Source: Ruminococcaceae bacterium UBA7080 (GTDB taxonomy: Bacteria; Bacillota; Clostridia; Oscillospirales; Acutalibacteraceae). From it: a stretch of 44,015 bases of DNA. Positions 1-7,329 of this stretch are shown piece after piece (position 1 is the stretch's first letter; each line of letters opens with the position of its first letter). Where the stretch lies: contig DKZG01000005.1 in assembly GCA_002493595.1 (NCBI GenBank), forward strand, positions 1 through 44,015. Direction: 5' to 3'. The translations under genes and the position numbers were made by a program. The notes under the pieces were generated by a model. It saw only the letters and a program-made list of their open reading frames with translations, did no database searches and was not told the origin of the DNA.

Positions 1-870
1 TTTATATGTATGCGCTTTTTTGGCAGTATAACCCGTCTTATAACTTTTTTTACACTTGCTGCAGGTATGAAGAGTATAGCCCTGAGCCTTACAGGTAGCT
101 GCTACCGTCTTTTGGGTATAGCTATGTAAACAAGCAAGCGGTTTTATAAGCTTATCCGAATGATAAATCACATTTTTATCAAGTTTAGCATATTTATCCG
201 TTGCATCGACATACTGCCACATATCGGCCTTTATGCCTGTCTTGCCAATCTCAATCTGCTTTGAAAAATCGGGAGTTCCACTCTGCCAATAGGCATACCA
301 TAGCTTATAATTTTTAGAAACCGCAGTATTTATATCAATATAATTTGTGAACCATGTCAGATTTGCATAAACCATCGGAACATAGCCTGCGTTCTTAACT
401 GTATCACAAAAGGTTGTCATGACCTTTGTGATCTGTGTCTTATTGCAATGATCCGAAATTAATTTATCTTCCAAATCAAAGGCAACCGGAAGGGTGAAAT
501 ACTTGCCGTAACCGTTTTTGATGAGCTGAGCAAGCGTGTCTATAACAAATTCAGCCTCATACTGTGCCTCAGCTGCATTAAAAGCATAGCTATAAAAATA
601 TATGCCGAAATCCATTTGAGCATTATGTGCATTTTTAACATTTTCCCAGAATTTTTTATCTAAAATCCATTTATTCTGAGCGACATAACCGAGCCTGATC
701 ATAACAAAATTTTTATTATTATCCTTTGCGTCGACAAAGTTCACAAGCTCATTGTGCTCCGAAACATCAAGGCCGAAAATATTTTCGTCGGCAAATGCAC
801 TGACACAAGTACCAAAACTTGCACTAACAAGCATAACCGCCGATAAAAGCAAGCTTAAAATTTTCTTCAT
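1..870 (-). CDS. Secreted GH25-family lysozyme-like muramidase (3' end outside window)
   Basis: The gene starts at 870 and runs off the left edge; 290 codons are visible. The start has a GGGGGA ribosome site about nine bases upstream. Residues 1-27 form a signal peptide (KK, then a hydrophobic run, then SAFA before DENIFG). The rest reads as a glycoside hydrolase 25 barrel: IFGLDVSEHN near the start of the mature protein, VMIRLGYV, FGIYFYSYA, LPVAFDLED with the acidic pair, and the closing MWQYVD. GH25 enzymes cleave the MurNAc-GlcNAc bond of peptidoglycan. After the barrel, from about residue 247, comes a Cys-rich stretch (CLHSYTQK, AATCKAQGYT, HTCSKCKKSYK) like the repeat modules found on surface proteins of gut Clostridia. 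Such repeats probably continue beyond the window. The fold assignment is firm; the substrate is inferred. Confidence 0.85.
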   Translation of the reverse strand, partial: MKKILSLLLSAVMLVSASFGTCVSAFADENIFGLDVSEHNELVNFVDAKDNNKNFVMIRLGYVAQNKWILDKKFWENVKNAHNAQMDFGIYFYSYAFNAAEAQYEAEFVIDTLAQLIKNGYGKYFTLPVAFDLEDKLISDHCNKTQITKVMTTFCDTVKNAGYVPMVYANLTWFTNYIDINTAVSKNYKLWYAYWQSGTPDFSKQIEIGKTGIKADMWQYVDATDKYAKLDKNVIYHSDKLIKPLACLHSYTQKTVAATCKAQGYTLHTCSKCKKSYKTGYTAKKAHTYK

Positions 871-969
871 AGCAACACGTCCCCCAGTCCTATAAAACAA
901 CTTAACATCTGATATTATACTACAAGTATATGTTATGATATAGCTTTTGTCAACTATTAAAATAAATAA

Positions 970-996
970 AAGACTTGGTATAAAACCAAGTCTTTA
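970..996 (-). terminator. Rho-independent terminator of the infC-rpmI-rplT operon
   Basis: An 11-bp perfect stem (AAAGACTTGGT / ACCAAGTCTTT) with a five-base loop lies just after the rplT stop. On the minus strand it is followed by a T-rich tail (TATTTATTTT). Confidence 0.85.
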
Positions 997-1004
997 AACA
1001 GTGA

Positions 1005-1358
1005 TTATAATGCAGACTTTGCAGTCTCAACAAGAGTTGTGAAAGCAGCAGGATCTGAAATAGCAATCTCAGAAAGCATCTTTCTGTTGAGGTCAACACC
1101 GGCCTTTTTAAGACCATTCATAAATGTTGAATAGTTTGTACCGTTAAGCTTGCAGGCAGCTGAAATACGAGTAATCCAAATTCTTCTGAAATCTCTTTTC
1201 TTCTGCTTTCTGCCGATATAAGCATACTGACCGCTCTTCATTACAGCCTGCTTAGCTGTTTTGAAAAGGCGATGCTTTCCGCCATAATAACCTTTAGCTG
1301 CTTTTAATACTTTTTTTCTTCTCTTGCGAGTTGCCATAGCGCCTTTAATTCTTGCCAT
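1005..1358 (-). CDS. rplT: 50S ribosomal protein L20
   Basis: The 117-aa basic protein begins MARIKGAMATRKRRKK, the conserved L20 N-terminus, and ends in the globular domain (AACKLNGTNYSTFMNGLKKAG...LNRKMLSEIA). L20 binds 23S rRNA early in 50S assembly. In Firmicutes it also represses its own operon by binding the infC leader. It is the last gene of infC-rpmI-rplT, and the operon terminator follows directly. Length and sequence are ordinary for the family. Confidence 0.98.
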   Translation of the reverse strand: MARIKGAMATRKRRKKVLKAAKGYYGGKHRLFKTAKQAVMKSGQYAYIGRKQKKRDFRRIWITRISAACKLNGTNYSTFMNGLKKAGVDLNRKMLSEIAISDPAAFTTLVETAKSAL

Positions 1359-1437
1359 GATAATATACCTCCATGTTAATAGATAAGCTTATAAAAATAA
1401 GCAAAAAATTCTTTTTATTTACTAAGATAAGTTATTC

Positions 1438-1635
1438 TTATTTATAAGGAACGAGTCTCTTGCACTGCTTCTGGTTTGTAACGTCAGCCACTGCAGTCTT
1501 GCGAAGATTTCTCTTACGCTTTGTTGATTTCTTAGTAAGAATGTGTGAGGTATAAGCATGAGCACGCTTAACCTTGCCGCTCTTTGTTGTCTTAAAACGC
1601 TTTTTAGCGCCGCTGTGTGTTTTAATCTTTGGCAT
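1438..1635 (-). CDS. rpmI: 50S ribosomal protein L35
   Basis: The 65-aa, very basic protein begins MPKIKTHSGAKKRFKTTKSGK, which is diagnostic of L35, and has the usual length. It is a structural protein of the large subunit. It sits between infC and rplT, the universal Firmicutes order. A GGAGG-type ribosome site lies in the short gap after infC. Confidence 0.98.
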   Translation of the reverse strand: MPKIKTHSGAKKRFKTTKSGKVKRAHAYTSHILTKKSTKRKRNLRKTAVADVTNQKQCKRLVPYK

Positions 1636-1657
1636 AATTATTCCTCCGTATATTTAA

Positions 1658-2176
1658 TTACTTACCTTGCTTTGGAGAAAGGAACATAAGAATCTGCCTT
1701 CCCTCAAGCTTAGGTGCTTTATCAATATTTGCCTCTTCCTCAAGCGAAGCGGCAAAGCGCTTCATATTCTCAACGCCAAGCTCGGAATGAGCCATCATTC
1801 TGCCCTTAAGACGGATTGAAACTTTGAGCTTATGACCTGCTGCAAGAAATTTTTTTGCCTGATTAACCTTAGTGTTGAAATCGCCAACATCAATAGTAAC
1901 AGAGAGACGAATTTCTTTCATCTCTATCTGCTTTTGATTTTTACGGTTTTCCTTTTCACGCTTTGCTTTTTCATAGCGATATTTTGAATAGTCCATAATC
2001 TTGCACACCGGCGGCTTAGCCTGCGGTGCAATTTTAACTAAATCAAGATCACTTTCCTCGGCAATTCTGAGCGCTTCCTTTGCACTCATAATACCAAGCT
2101 GCTCGCCGTTAGCAGAAATTACACGTAACTCTCTGTCTCTGATTTCATCATTAATTTGCTGAGCATCCTTGCTGAT
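1658..2176 (-). CDS. infC: Translation initiation factor IF-3 (probable AUC start)
   Basis: The product matches IF-3 throughout: an N domain (QINDEIRDRELRVIS, GEQLGIMSAKEAL, DLDLVKIAPQAKPPVCKIMDY), a basic linker (KYRYEKAKREKENRKNQKQ) and a C domain (KEIRLSVTIDVGDFNTK, KVSIRLKGR). IF-3 binds the 30S subunit and discriminates against non-standard start codons. The start is a judgement. The nearest ordinary codon, a GTG at 2185, lies inside the ribosome site AAGAGGTG. A spacing of six bases from that site reaches ATC at 2174-2176, giving M-SKDAQQINDEIR, which aligns with IF-3 N-termini such as B. subtilis. infC is well known for AUU-type starts used in autoregulation. If GTG is used, the protein is only three residues longer. 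Confidence 0.95.
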   Translation of the reverse strand: MSKDAQQINDEIRDRELRVISANGEQLGIMSAKEALRIAEESDLDLVKIAPQAKPPVCKIMDYSKYRYEKAKREKENRKNQKQIEMKEIRLSVTIDVGDFNTKVNQAKKFLAAGHKLKVSIRLKGRMMAHSELGVENMKRFAASLEEEANIDKAPKLEGRQILMFLSPKQGK

Positions 2177-2190
2177 AAAAAACACCTCTT

Positions 2191-2306
2191 AAATAATAAT
2201 AACAAATAAGTGCGAACGCAAAACGCCCGCACTTCAATAATCAATCATAATTATTGCCCATTTGACTAAACGCTGATGGGGAGAACGGCTGCGTTCTTCT
2301 TTGTTG
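2191..2306 (-). promoter_or_regulatory. Structured 5' leader of infC (L20/IF3-type autoregulatory leader)
   Basis: This is about 115 bases of untranslated leader between the promoter and the infC ribosome site. On the minus strand it holds a small hairpin (AGAACG, CAGC, CGTTCT). It has two possible longer pairings (ATTGCC with GGGCAAT, and CCCAT with ATGGG) and an AACGC/GCGTT alternative. The last element is an 11-bp stem (AAGTGCGGGCG with CGTTCGCACTT, two G-U pairs) followed by a U-rich run, which looks like an attenuator terminator. Firmicutes infC operons carry an L20-binding leader at this place, so L20 attenuation is the likely function. I cannot confirm the pseudoknot by eye. Confidence 0.6.
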
Positions 2307-2313
2307 TGGCAAT

Positions 2314-2342
2314 ATATTAGCATATCCCCAAGCATTTGTCAA
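2314..2342 (-). promoter_or_regulatory. Sigma-A promoter of infC-rpmI-rplT
   Basis: On the minus strand, a consensus TTGACA (2337-2342) is separated by exactly 17 bases from TAATAT (2314-2319). It lies between the mltG stop and the infC leader. Confidence 0.8.
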
Positions 2343-2387
2343 GAAAATTTTTGTAATTGTTGTCTGCTGCACAAAACATCATGCACA

Positions 2388-3440
2388 TCAATTTGTATTC
2401 GTATGTTTAACCTCTTCCCATTTTTTTGAGAAATCAGCATAACTGTGGGTAAAATAAAAATCTGCACCGTTATTATATGAGAAGAAATAAAGATAATCGG
2501 TATCATTATGATTAACCACAGCATTAATATTTGCAGTACCGGGGTTGCAAATCGGGCCGCTTGGCAGAGCTTCACACTTATACGTGTTGTAGGATGTAAC
2601 AACTTTATCCTCAAACCCATTTGAGCGAAGAGCATTGCCATAATCTATTGTAACATCGGACTGAAGCTTTCGCTTTTTATCCAATCTGTTCAGAAATACC
2701 GATGAAATATTTTCTGCTACGCCTTCTCCGAGCGTCTCCTTTTCAACAACGGATGCCAATGTAATCAGTTCATAAAGTGTCATATTATTTTGACTGCAAT
2801 ATGTCCGCCATTCCTCGGTAATACGGTCAGCAAATGCTCTGAGCATTTCATCAACCACTTCTTTTGGCGAAGTGTTTTCAGCTAATTCATATGTTGCAGG
2901 AAAAAGAAAGCCCTCCAATGCATACGCAATTGTATCAGACTGCGGAATTTCACTGATAAATGAATAATCATAGCCCTCTTTGGATTTGCACGCTTCAAGG
3001 AATTCCTTACCTGAGCATATTCCGTTCTCCTCCAAAGCAGTTGCTATATCAAAAATATTGTAACCCTCGGGAATACAAACGGAAATTGTCTTATGGGATA
3101 CATCAGGTTCGCGAAGCTTTTGGGCAATTTCCTCGTAGCTCATGTTGGAATTCAAATTATATTCCCCGCCGATATAATCAAAATCAGGATAGTTTTTATT
3201 CATCCAATAATCCCAGACAGTTTCGCTGTTTATAATTTCATTTCGCAAAAGAGCCTGACCTACATCGTATTGAGAAGCAGTATCACTTATATAAACTGTA
3301 TTTTCCGATTTTCTGTTTCGGCTTCCGTTAATATCGTTTTGAACATATCCGGCACCGAAAAAAGCGAAAACTGCAAGCAACACTGCAACCAAAAGTGCAA
3401 TAACTGCTTTAAATCCTTTACTGCCTTTCTTATCTGACAT
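2388..3440 (-). CDS. mltG: Endolytic murein transglycosylase MltG (YceG-like)
   Basis: This is a 350-aa protein with one N-terminal membrane helix (about residues 11-32) and an extracytoplasmic YceG domain. Family signatures are VCIPEGYN, LEGFLFPATYEL (about 176-186) and ASVVEKET, where Glu233 is the expected catalytic residue; NPGTANINAVVNHNDTDYLYFF closes the domain. MltG cleaves nascent glycan strands at the membrane and limits their length. I chose MSDKKG at 3440 because AAAGGA lies nine bases upstream; a longer reading would add 17 unlikely residues. The start overlaps the end of the GNAT gene by 11 bases, so the two are co-translated. No clear terminator follows, and the infC promoter begins about 45 bases after the stop. 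Confidence 0.93.
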   Translation of the reverse strand: MSDKKGSKGFKAVIALLVAVLLAVFAFFGAGYVQNDINGSRNRKSENTVYISDTASQYDVGQALLRNEIINSETVWDYWMNKNYPDFDYIGGEYNLNSNMSYEEIAQKLREPDVSHKTISVCIPEGYNIFDIATALEENGICSGKEFLEACKSKEGYDYSFISEIPQSDTIAYALEGFLFPATYELAENTSPKEVVDEMLRAFADRITEEWRTYCSQNNMTLYELITLASVVEKETLGEGVAENISSVFLNRLDKKRKLQSDVTIDYGNALRSNGFEDKVVTSYNTYKCEALPSGPICNPGTANINAVVNHNDTDYLYFFSYNNGADFYFTHSYADFSKKWEEVKHTNTN

Positions 3441-3876
3441 AGTAATTTTTCCTTTCAATACACATTGGAATATGAGGTAAACCTCTGTCAATGATTTCCT
3501 CGCTTATGATTCTAAACCCAATTTTTTCATAAAAAGGCACAGCATAGCTCTGAGCGTCGACATAAACCGTTTCGGCACCCTTATTAAATGCCTTTTCAGT
3601 GACACGTCTTACAATAACAGCACCGTAACCATTACCTCTATATTCCTTTAAAACAGCTATTCTGCCGATTTTATACCCTTTTTCGGTAATAACCAAACGT
3701 GCAGTTGCAACTGGCTTGCCCTTATCGTAAAGCAAAAGGAAATCGGCGACATCGTCAAAGCAGTCAAACTCATCAGCGGCATCCGCACCCTGTTCATTTG
3801 TAAAAACAGCAATTCGGATTTCTCTTACAAATTTAAAGTCATCATCCTGTGCTTTAATAAACTGAATGCTATTCAT
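3430..3876 (-). CDS. GNAT-family N-acetyltransferase
   Basis: The 148-aa protein has the GNAT fold: an N-terminal IRIAVFTNEQG, the acetyl-CoA loop IGRIAVLKEYRGNGYGAVIVRRV (Arg/Gly-x-Gly motif at about residues 71-90) and a C-terminal FYEKIGFR. It transfers an acetyl group from acetyl-CoA to an amine; the substrate is unknown. Its ATG overlaps the pyk stop in ATGAATAG, and its end overlaps the mltG start, so pyk, this gene and mltG form one tight transcription unit. Confidence 0.88.
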   Translation of the reverse strand: MNSIQFIKAQDDDFKFVREIRIAVFTNEQGADAADEFDCFDDVADFLLLYDKGKPVATARLVITEKGYKIGRIAVLKEYRGNGYGAVIVRRVTEKAFNKGAETVYVDAQSYAVPFYEKIGFRIISEEIIDRGLPHIPMCIERKNYYVR

Positions 3877-5308
3877 TTACCTGCTGTACCTTCAACATAT
3901 TTGTTGTACCTGATATACCAAGAGGTATACCGGCAGTAATAACAACCGTCTCACCTCTATTTATAATACCGGCTTTAAAGGAAACCTCCACAGCGTGGTC
4001 AAACAACTCGTCAGTGTTATTCTTAACATCACATTTTACGGGAGTAACCCCCCAGCTGAGATTAAGCTGACGCCAAACCTTATCATCAATAGTAGCACCG
4101 ACTATACCGGTATACGGCCTGAATTTTGAAATCATGCGTGCTGTAGTACCGCTCTTCGTTACAGTTATAATAGTAGAAGCGTTAAGATCATGAGAGGTGG
4201 TAACTGTTGCATGACTGATTGCTGAAGTAATATCTTTCGCTCCGCTTTCAGGGTAAAACTTATTAAAACGCTTAACATAATCAATATCCTGTTCCGTTGT
4301 CACGGCAATAGTCGCCATAGTCTCAACAGCTTCAACCGGATGTTTGCCTACAGCAGATTCACCGGAAAGCATAATCGCACTTGTACCGTCATAAATCGCA
4401 TTGGCCACATCCGTGATTTCTGCTCTGGTCGGGCGCGAATTATTAATCATAGACTCCAGCATCTGCGTAGCAGTAACAACAATTTTACCGGCCTCATAAA
4501 CCTTTTGTATAATCATTTTTTGAATTGACGGAATAAGCTCAAAATGAATTTCCACACCCATATCACCGCGCGCAACCATAATCCCGTCGGATACTGCGAT
4601 AATATCATCAATATTGTCAACACCCTGAGAATTTTCAATCTTGGCAATGATTTTAACATTCTTCCATCCGATAGCCTCTGTATAATTGCGAAGAATGGTT
4701 ATATCTGTCGCACTGCGAACAAAGGATGCTGCAATAAAATCAAAATCGTGTTCCTTGCCATATTGCAAATCAGCCATATCCCTTGATGAAAGGTAAGGCA
4801 TTTTGAGTTCAATCCCCGGAACATTGACACCCTTGTGATTCGTAAGAACACCGCCGTCAAGCACTGTACAATGGATATCTGCTCCGCTTACACTGTCAAC
4901 ACGCATTGAGATGATACCATCATTGATAAGAATATTGGTACCTTTTACAACATCACCTGTAAGACCGTCATAATTGATATAGCACTTCTCATTATTACCA
5001 AGGCATTCCTTAGTCGTAAGCGTATATTTATCACCTGTTTTAACAGTAACACCATTTGGATTTTCAAAATCACCCAGCCTGATTTCAGGACCTTTTGTAT
5101 CCAGCAGGGTTGCAATCGGCATATTCAGCTTTTCTCTGAGAGAAACAAGTTCTTCCAGTCTTTTCGTGTGATCCTCATATGTTCCGTGGCTGAAATTGAA
5201 TCTTGCCACATCAAGACCTGCAAGAATCATTTTTTCAAGCACCTCCGGATTATCTGTTGCAGGACCGAGGGTGCAAATAATTTTAGTTTTTCTTGTAGCT
5301 TTTTGCAT
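3869..5308 (-). CDS. pyk: Pyruvate kinase
   Basis: The 479-aa protein converts PEP and ADP to pyruvate and ATP in the cytoplasm. Visible signatures are TKIICTLGPAT, ARFNFSHG, LLDTKGPEIRLG, IIAKIENSQG with the catalytic Lys, MVARGDMGVE (Mg-binding), ATQMLESM and MLSGESAVG. The C-terminal allosteric domain ends at the normal place, and there is no extra PEP-utilizer domain as in Bacillus. The start at 5308 (MQKATRK) has GGAG six bases upstream. An in-frame ATG at 5320 lacks a site of its own. The gene leads a pyk-GNAT-mltG unit. Confidence 0.97.
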   Translation of the reverse strand: MQKATRKTKIICTLGPATDNPEVLEKMILAGLDVARFNFSHGTYEDHTKRLEELVSLREKLNMPIATLLDTKGPEIRLGDFENPNGVTVKTGDKYTLTTKECLGNNEKCYINYDGLTGDVVKGTNILINDGIISMRVDSVSGADIHCTVLDGGVLTNHKGVNVPGIELKMPYLSSRDMADLQYGKEHDFDFIAASFVRSATDITILRNYTEAIGWKNVKIIAKIENSQGVDNIDDIIAVSDGIMVARGDMGVEIHFELIPSIQKMIIQKVYEAGKIVVTATQMLESMINNSRPTRAEITDVANAIYDGTSAIMLSGESAVGKHPVEAVETMATIAVTTEQDIDYVKRFNKFYPESGAKDITSAISHATVTTSHDLNASTIITVTKSGTTARMISKFRPYTGIVGATIDDKVWRQLNLSWGVTPVKCDVKNNTDELFDHAVEVSFKAGIINRGETVVITAGIPLGISGTTNMLKVQQVNE

Positions 5309-5396
5309 AGCATTCTCCATAGTTAAAAAGTTTATACATCGACAAAATAATCCGCAAAACTTTGACGACAACGGATAATCCTTTTTATCCATTATT

Positions 5397-5424
5397 ATGA
5401 TACCACAAAAAATGAAAAAAGCAA
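5397..5424 (-). promoter_or_regulatory. Possible promoter of pyk
   Basis: On the minus strand TTGCTT (5419-5424), a 16-base spacer and TATCAT (5397-5402) lie about 90 bases upstream of the pyk start. The leader holds a small GGATAA/TTATCC repeat. The match is moderate. Confidence 0.4.
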
Positions 5425-5440
5425 TAAAAATTTGCATCAA

Positions 5441-5468
5441 AAAAACCGATGGTTAACCATCGGTTTTT
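5441..5468 (-). terminator. Terminator of the SCP2/transketolase operon
   Basis: A fully self-complementary 28-base hairpin (AAAAACCGATGG paired with CCATCGGTTTTT around TTAA) is followed on the minus strand by TTTT. It lies ten bases after the stop of the last operon gene and separates it from the pyk promoter. Confidence 0.85.
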
Positions 5469-5478
5469 GCTGCTGAAC

Positions 5479-6276
5479 TTATTTTGCAAGGTCACCGACA
5501 AGCATCATATAATCGCCTATCTGCACACCAAACTCAGGTGCTCCCTCCATAATAAGTTGCTTATTTGCAGTCATCTGGAACATATCGCCTGTACCCAAAA
5601 GGATTTTAAGCGCTGATGTTGCACAGTCAAACTTCATACAGAAAAATGGCTTTGAACGTTTATATTCTCCCCTGCCGGCTCTTGACTTACCTGCCTTCAC
5701 GCGCATATAAGCCGTACACTCAGGATGACCCTCAACTGCCCATTGATAACAGCGATCGGGACTCTTAAGTGCCCAATCATGAACGGCAGGATGACCCATT
5801 TTGTTAAGCTGAGAAATACCTGACGAAAGCAGATAAAAATACAGCTTACAAAGCAGAAGCGAAAGCTCTTCATCATCTTCAGGCGGTTCGGCAATATTAA
5901 GCAATGATGACATTTTAAGAAGCACCATCATAAACTTCATAAACTTGCCGAAGGATCTAATTTTCATTTTAGGCAGCTTACTCATATCGCCTTTCATAAA
6001 AGCATTCATCTTTTCCATAGAAGAAAAAGCCAGTTCACCGTCTATTTTACTCTGTCCGAGGTATTCGCCGAGCTTAACATTCCATTCGCCGTTTTCAACA
6101 ATGAAATGAACCGCCTCTTTGTCCTCTGCATTCACTTTAGCGGATACCTGATAAATTGCATGAATGCCTTCAAACTTCTTTTTTAGTTCAGGCACATCCG
6201 TTGCAATCGTTTTAAGCAGCGGCAAAGCTGCTGCCATAAACACCTTGTTCGTGTAGCGTGTTTCATCACTTGCCAT
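5479..6276 (-). CDS. SCP2-like (sterol carrier/lipid-binding fold) protein
   Basis: I see no exact family match for this 265-aa protein. The order of elements is that of SCP2-type lipid-binding domains: a helix, then VHFIVENGEWNVKLGEY strands (about residues 44-75), then a DGELAFSSMEKMNAFMKGD helix with a hydrophobic Met/Phe-rich stretch (FGKFMKFMMVLLKMSSLL). A C-terminal half (about 160-265) ends in TANKQLIMEGAPEFGVQIGDYMMLVGDLAK. There is no signal peptide, so it should be cytoplasmic. The start at 6276 has AGGAG nine bases upstream; the ATG at 6282 is only three bases away. It is the last gene of the operon with transketolase and aminotransferase, and a second SCP2-like protein opens that operon. 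A role in presenting a hydrophobic substrate is inference. Confidence 0.6.
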   Translation of the reverse strand: MASDETRYTNKVFMAAALPLLKTIATDVPELKKKFEGIHAIYQVSAKVNAEDKEAVHFIVENGEWNVKLGEYLGQSKIDGELAFSSMEKMNAFMKGDMSKLPKMKIRSFGKFMKFMMVLLKMSSLLNIAEPPEDDEELSLLLCKLYFYLLSSGISQLNKMGHPAVHDWALKSPDRCYQWAVEGHPECTAYMRVKAGKSRAGRGEYKRSKPFFCMKFDCATSALKILLGTGDMFQMTANKQLIMEGAPEFGVQIGDYMMLVGDLAK

Positions 6277-6315
6277 AATCATGCACTCCTTTCAGTGATA
6301 CTGTAGAATTTTAAA

Positions 6316-7326
6316 TTAAAATTCGTCATCCCATGCATCATCGGCTTCAAAATCAGCATGCATCATTTCCTGTATTGCCTCGGAAATACCATTAGCATCA
6401 ATCTTAGCCATAGCAAGCAAATCCTCCTGAAGACCGATTGTTGAAAAGGCATTTTGGTGGCCCAGCATTTTAAATGCACAAGCCTTGCCTGATTTGGCAA
6501 CAACCTCAGCTACAGCAGAACCAAGACCGCCCATAACTTCATGATCTTCAACCGTAATAATTCTTCTTGTATCCATAACAGCACTGAGTACGGCATCCTC
6601 ATCAACAGGTTTAATTGTATGCATATTAAGCACACGTACCTTTAAACCTGCATCTGCCTCTGCCATACGGGCAGCCTGCATAGCCTCAAATACACACGAA
6701 CCACAGGCAATAACTGTTATATCGGTTCCATCATGCATAAGTGAAGCTTTTTTATAATCAAACTTGCACTCATCAAGATTTTTATAAATAACCTGATCAA
6801 ATCCGCGATTTATTCTGATATAAACAGGACCCGGAATATCATAAGCTGCTTTAACGGCATGATAGGTTTCCGTGCCGTCACAGGGACAGATTACAGTCAT
6901 ATTCGGAAGAGCTCGCATACAAGCCATATCAATCAGAGAATGATGTGTTGAACCCGCCTGACCGAAGGAAGTACCTGCATGTGTAGCAATGATTTTAACC
7001 GGAACATTTTGATAGCAAATATCCGTATGTATCTGATCAAGCGAACGAGCTGCCGTAAAAATAGCAAAAGTTGACGCAAAAGGAACTAAGCCGTTTTTAG
7101 CCATTCCTGCTGCAACACCGAAAAGATTTTGCTCTGCAATACCTACATTAAAAAATCTGTCAGGAAAATGCTCACCGAACATACCGATTTTAGTAGATTT
7201 AGCAAGATCAGCCGTAAGAGCAACAACATCCTTATGTTCCTCACCAAGCTCGCAAAGTGCAATACCATAGCACTCAGCTGTTGAAAGCTTGGTTGTATCT
7301 GTCATTGTATATGTCATTCCACCCAT
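6316..7326 (-). CDS. Transketolase C-terminal subunit (PYR and C domains)
   Basis: The 336-aa protein is the C half of a split transketolase. The catalytic Glu is Glu65 in GIAEQN; LPNMTVICPCDGTE and a C-terminal TVEDHEVMGGLGSAVAEV follow. TPP-dependent transketolases move a two-carbon ketol unit between a ketose and an aldehyde. It starts at 7326 with AGGAGG inside the end of the N-subunit gene, three bases away, so the halves are coupled. Two positions look unusual compared by eye with canonical enzymes. The Arg of the usual ATREAYG is Ala17 here (STAECYG). The GEDG(A/P)THQ loop is GQAGSTHH, replacing the Asp equivalent to yeast Asp477 with Ala124. His116 is kept. This suggests a non-sugar-phosphate substrate; an ordinary pentose-phosphate role is not excluded. 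Confidence 0.88.
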   Translation of the reverse strand: MGGMTYTMTDTTKLSTAECYGIALCELGEEHKDVVALTADLAKSTKIGMFGEHFPDRFFNVGIAEQNLFGVAAGMAKNGLVPFASTFAIFTAARSLDQIHTDICYQNVPVKIIATHAGTSFGQAGSTHHSLIDMACMRALPNMTVICPCDGTETYHAVKAAYDIPGPVYIRINRGFDQVIYKNLDECKFDYKKASLMHDGTDITVIACGSCVFEAMQAARMAEADAGLKVRVLNMHTIKPVDEDAVLSAVMDTRRIITVEDHEVMGGLGSAVAEVVAKSGKACAFKMLGHQNAFSTIGLQEDLLAMAKIDANGISEAIQEMMHADFEADDAWDDEF

Positions 7327-7329
7327 AGC

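Noticed and set aside
2177..2185. GTG at 2185 as infC start
   Set aside because: It lies inside the ribosome binding site AAGAGGTG; the ATC six bases later is correctly spaced and matches the family N-terminus.
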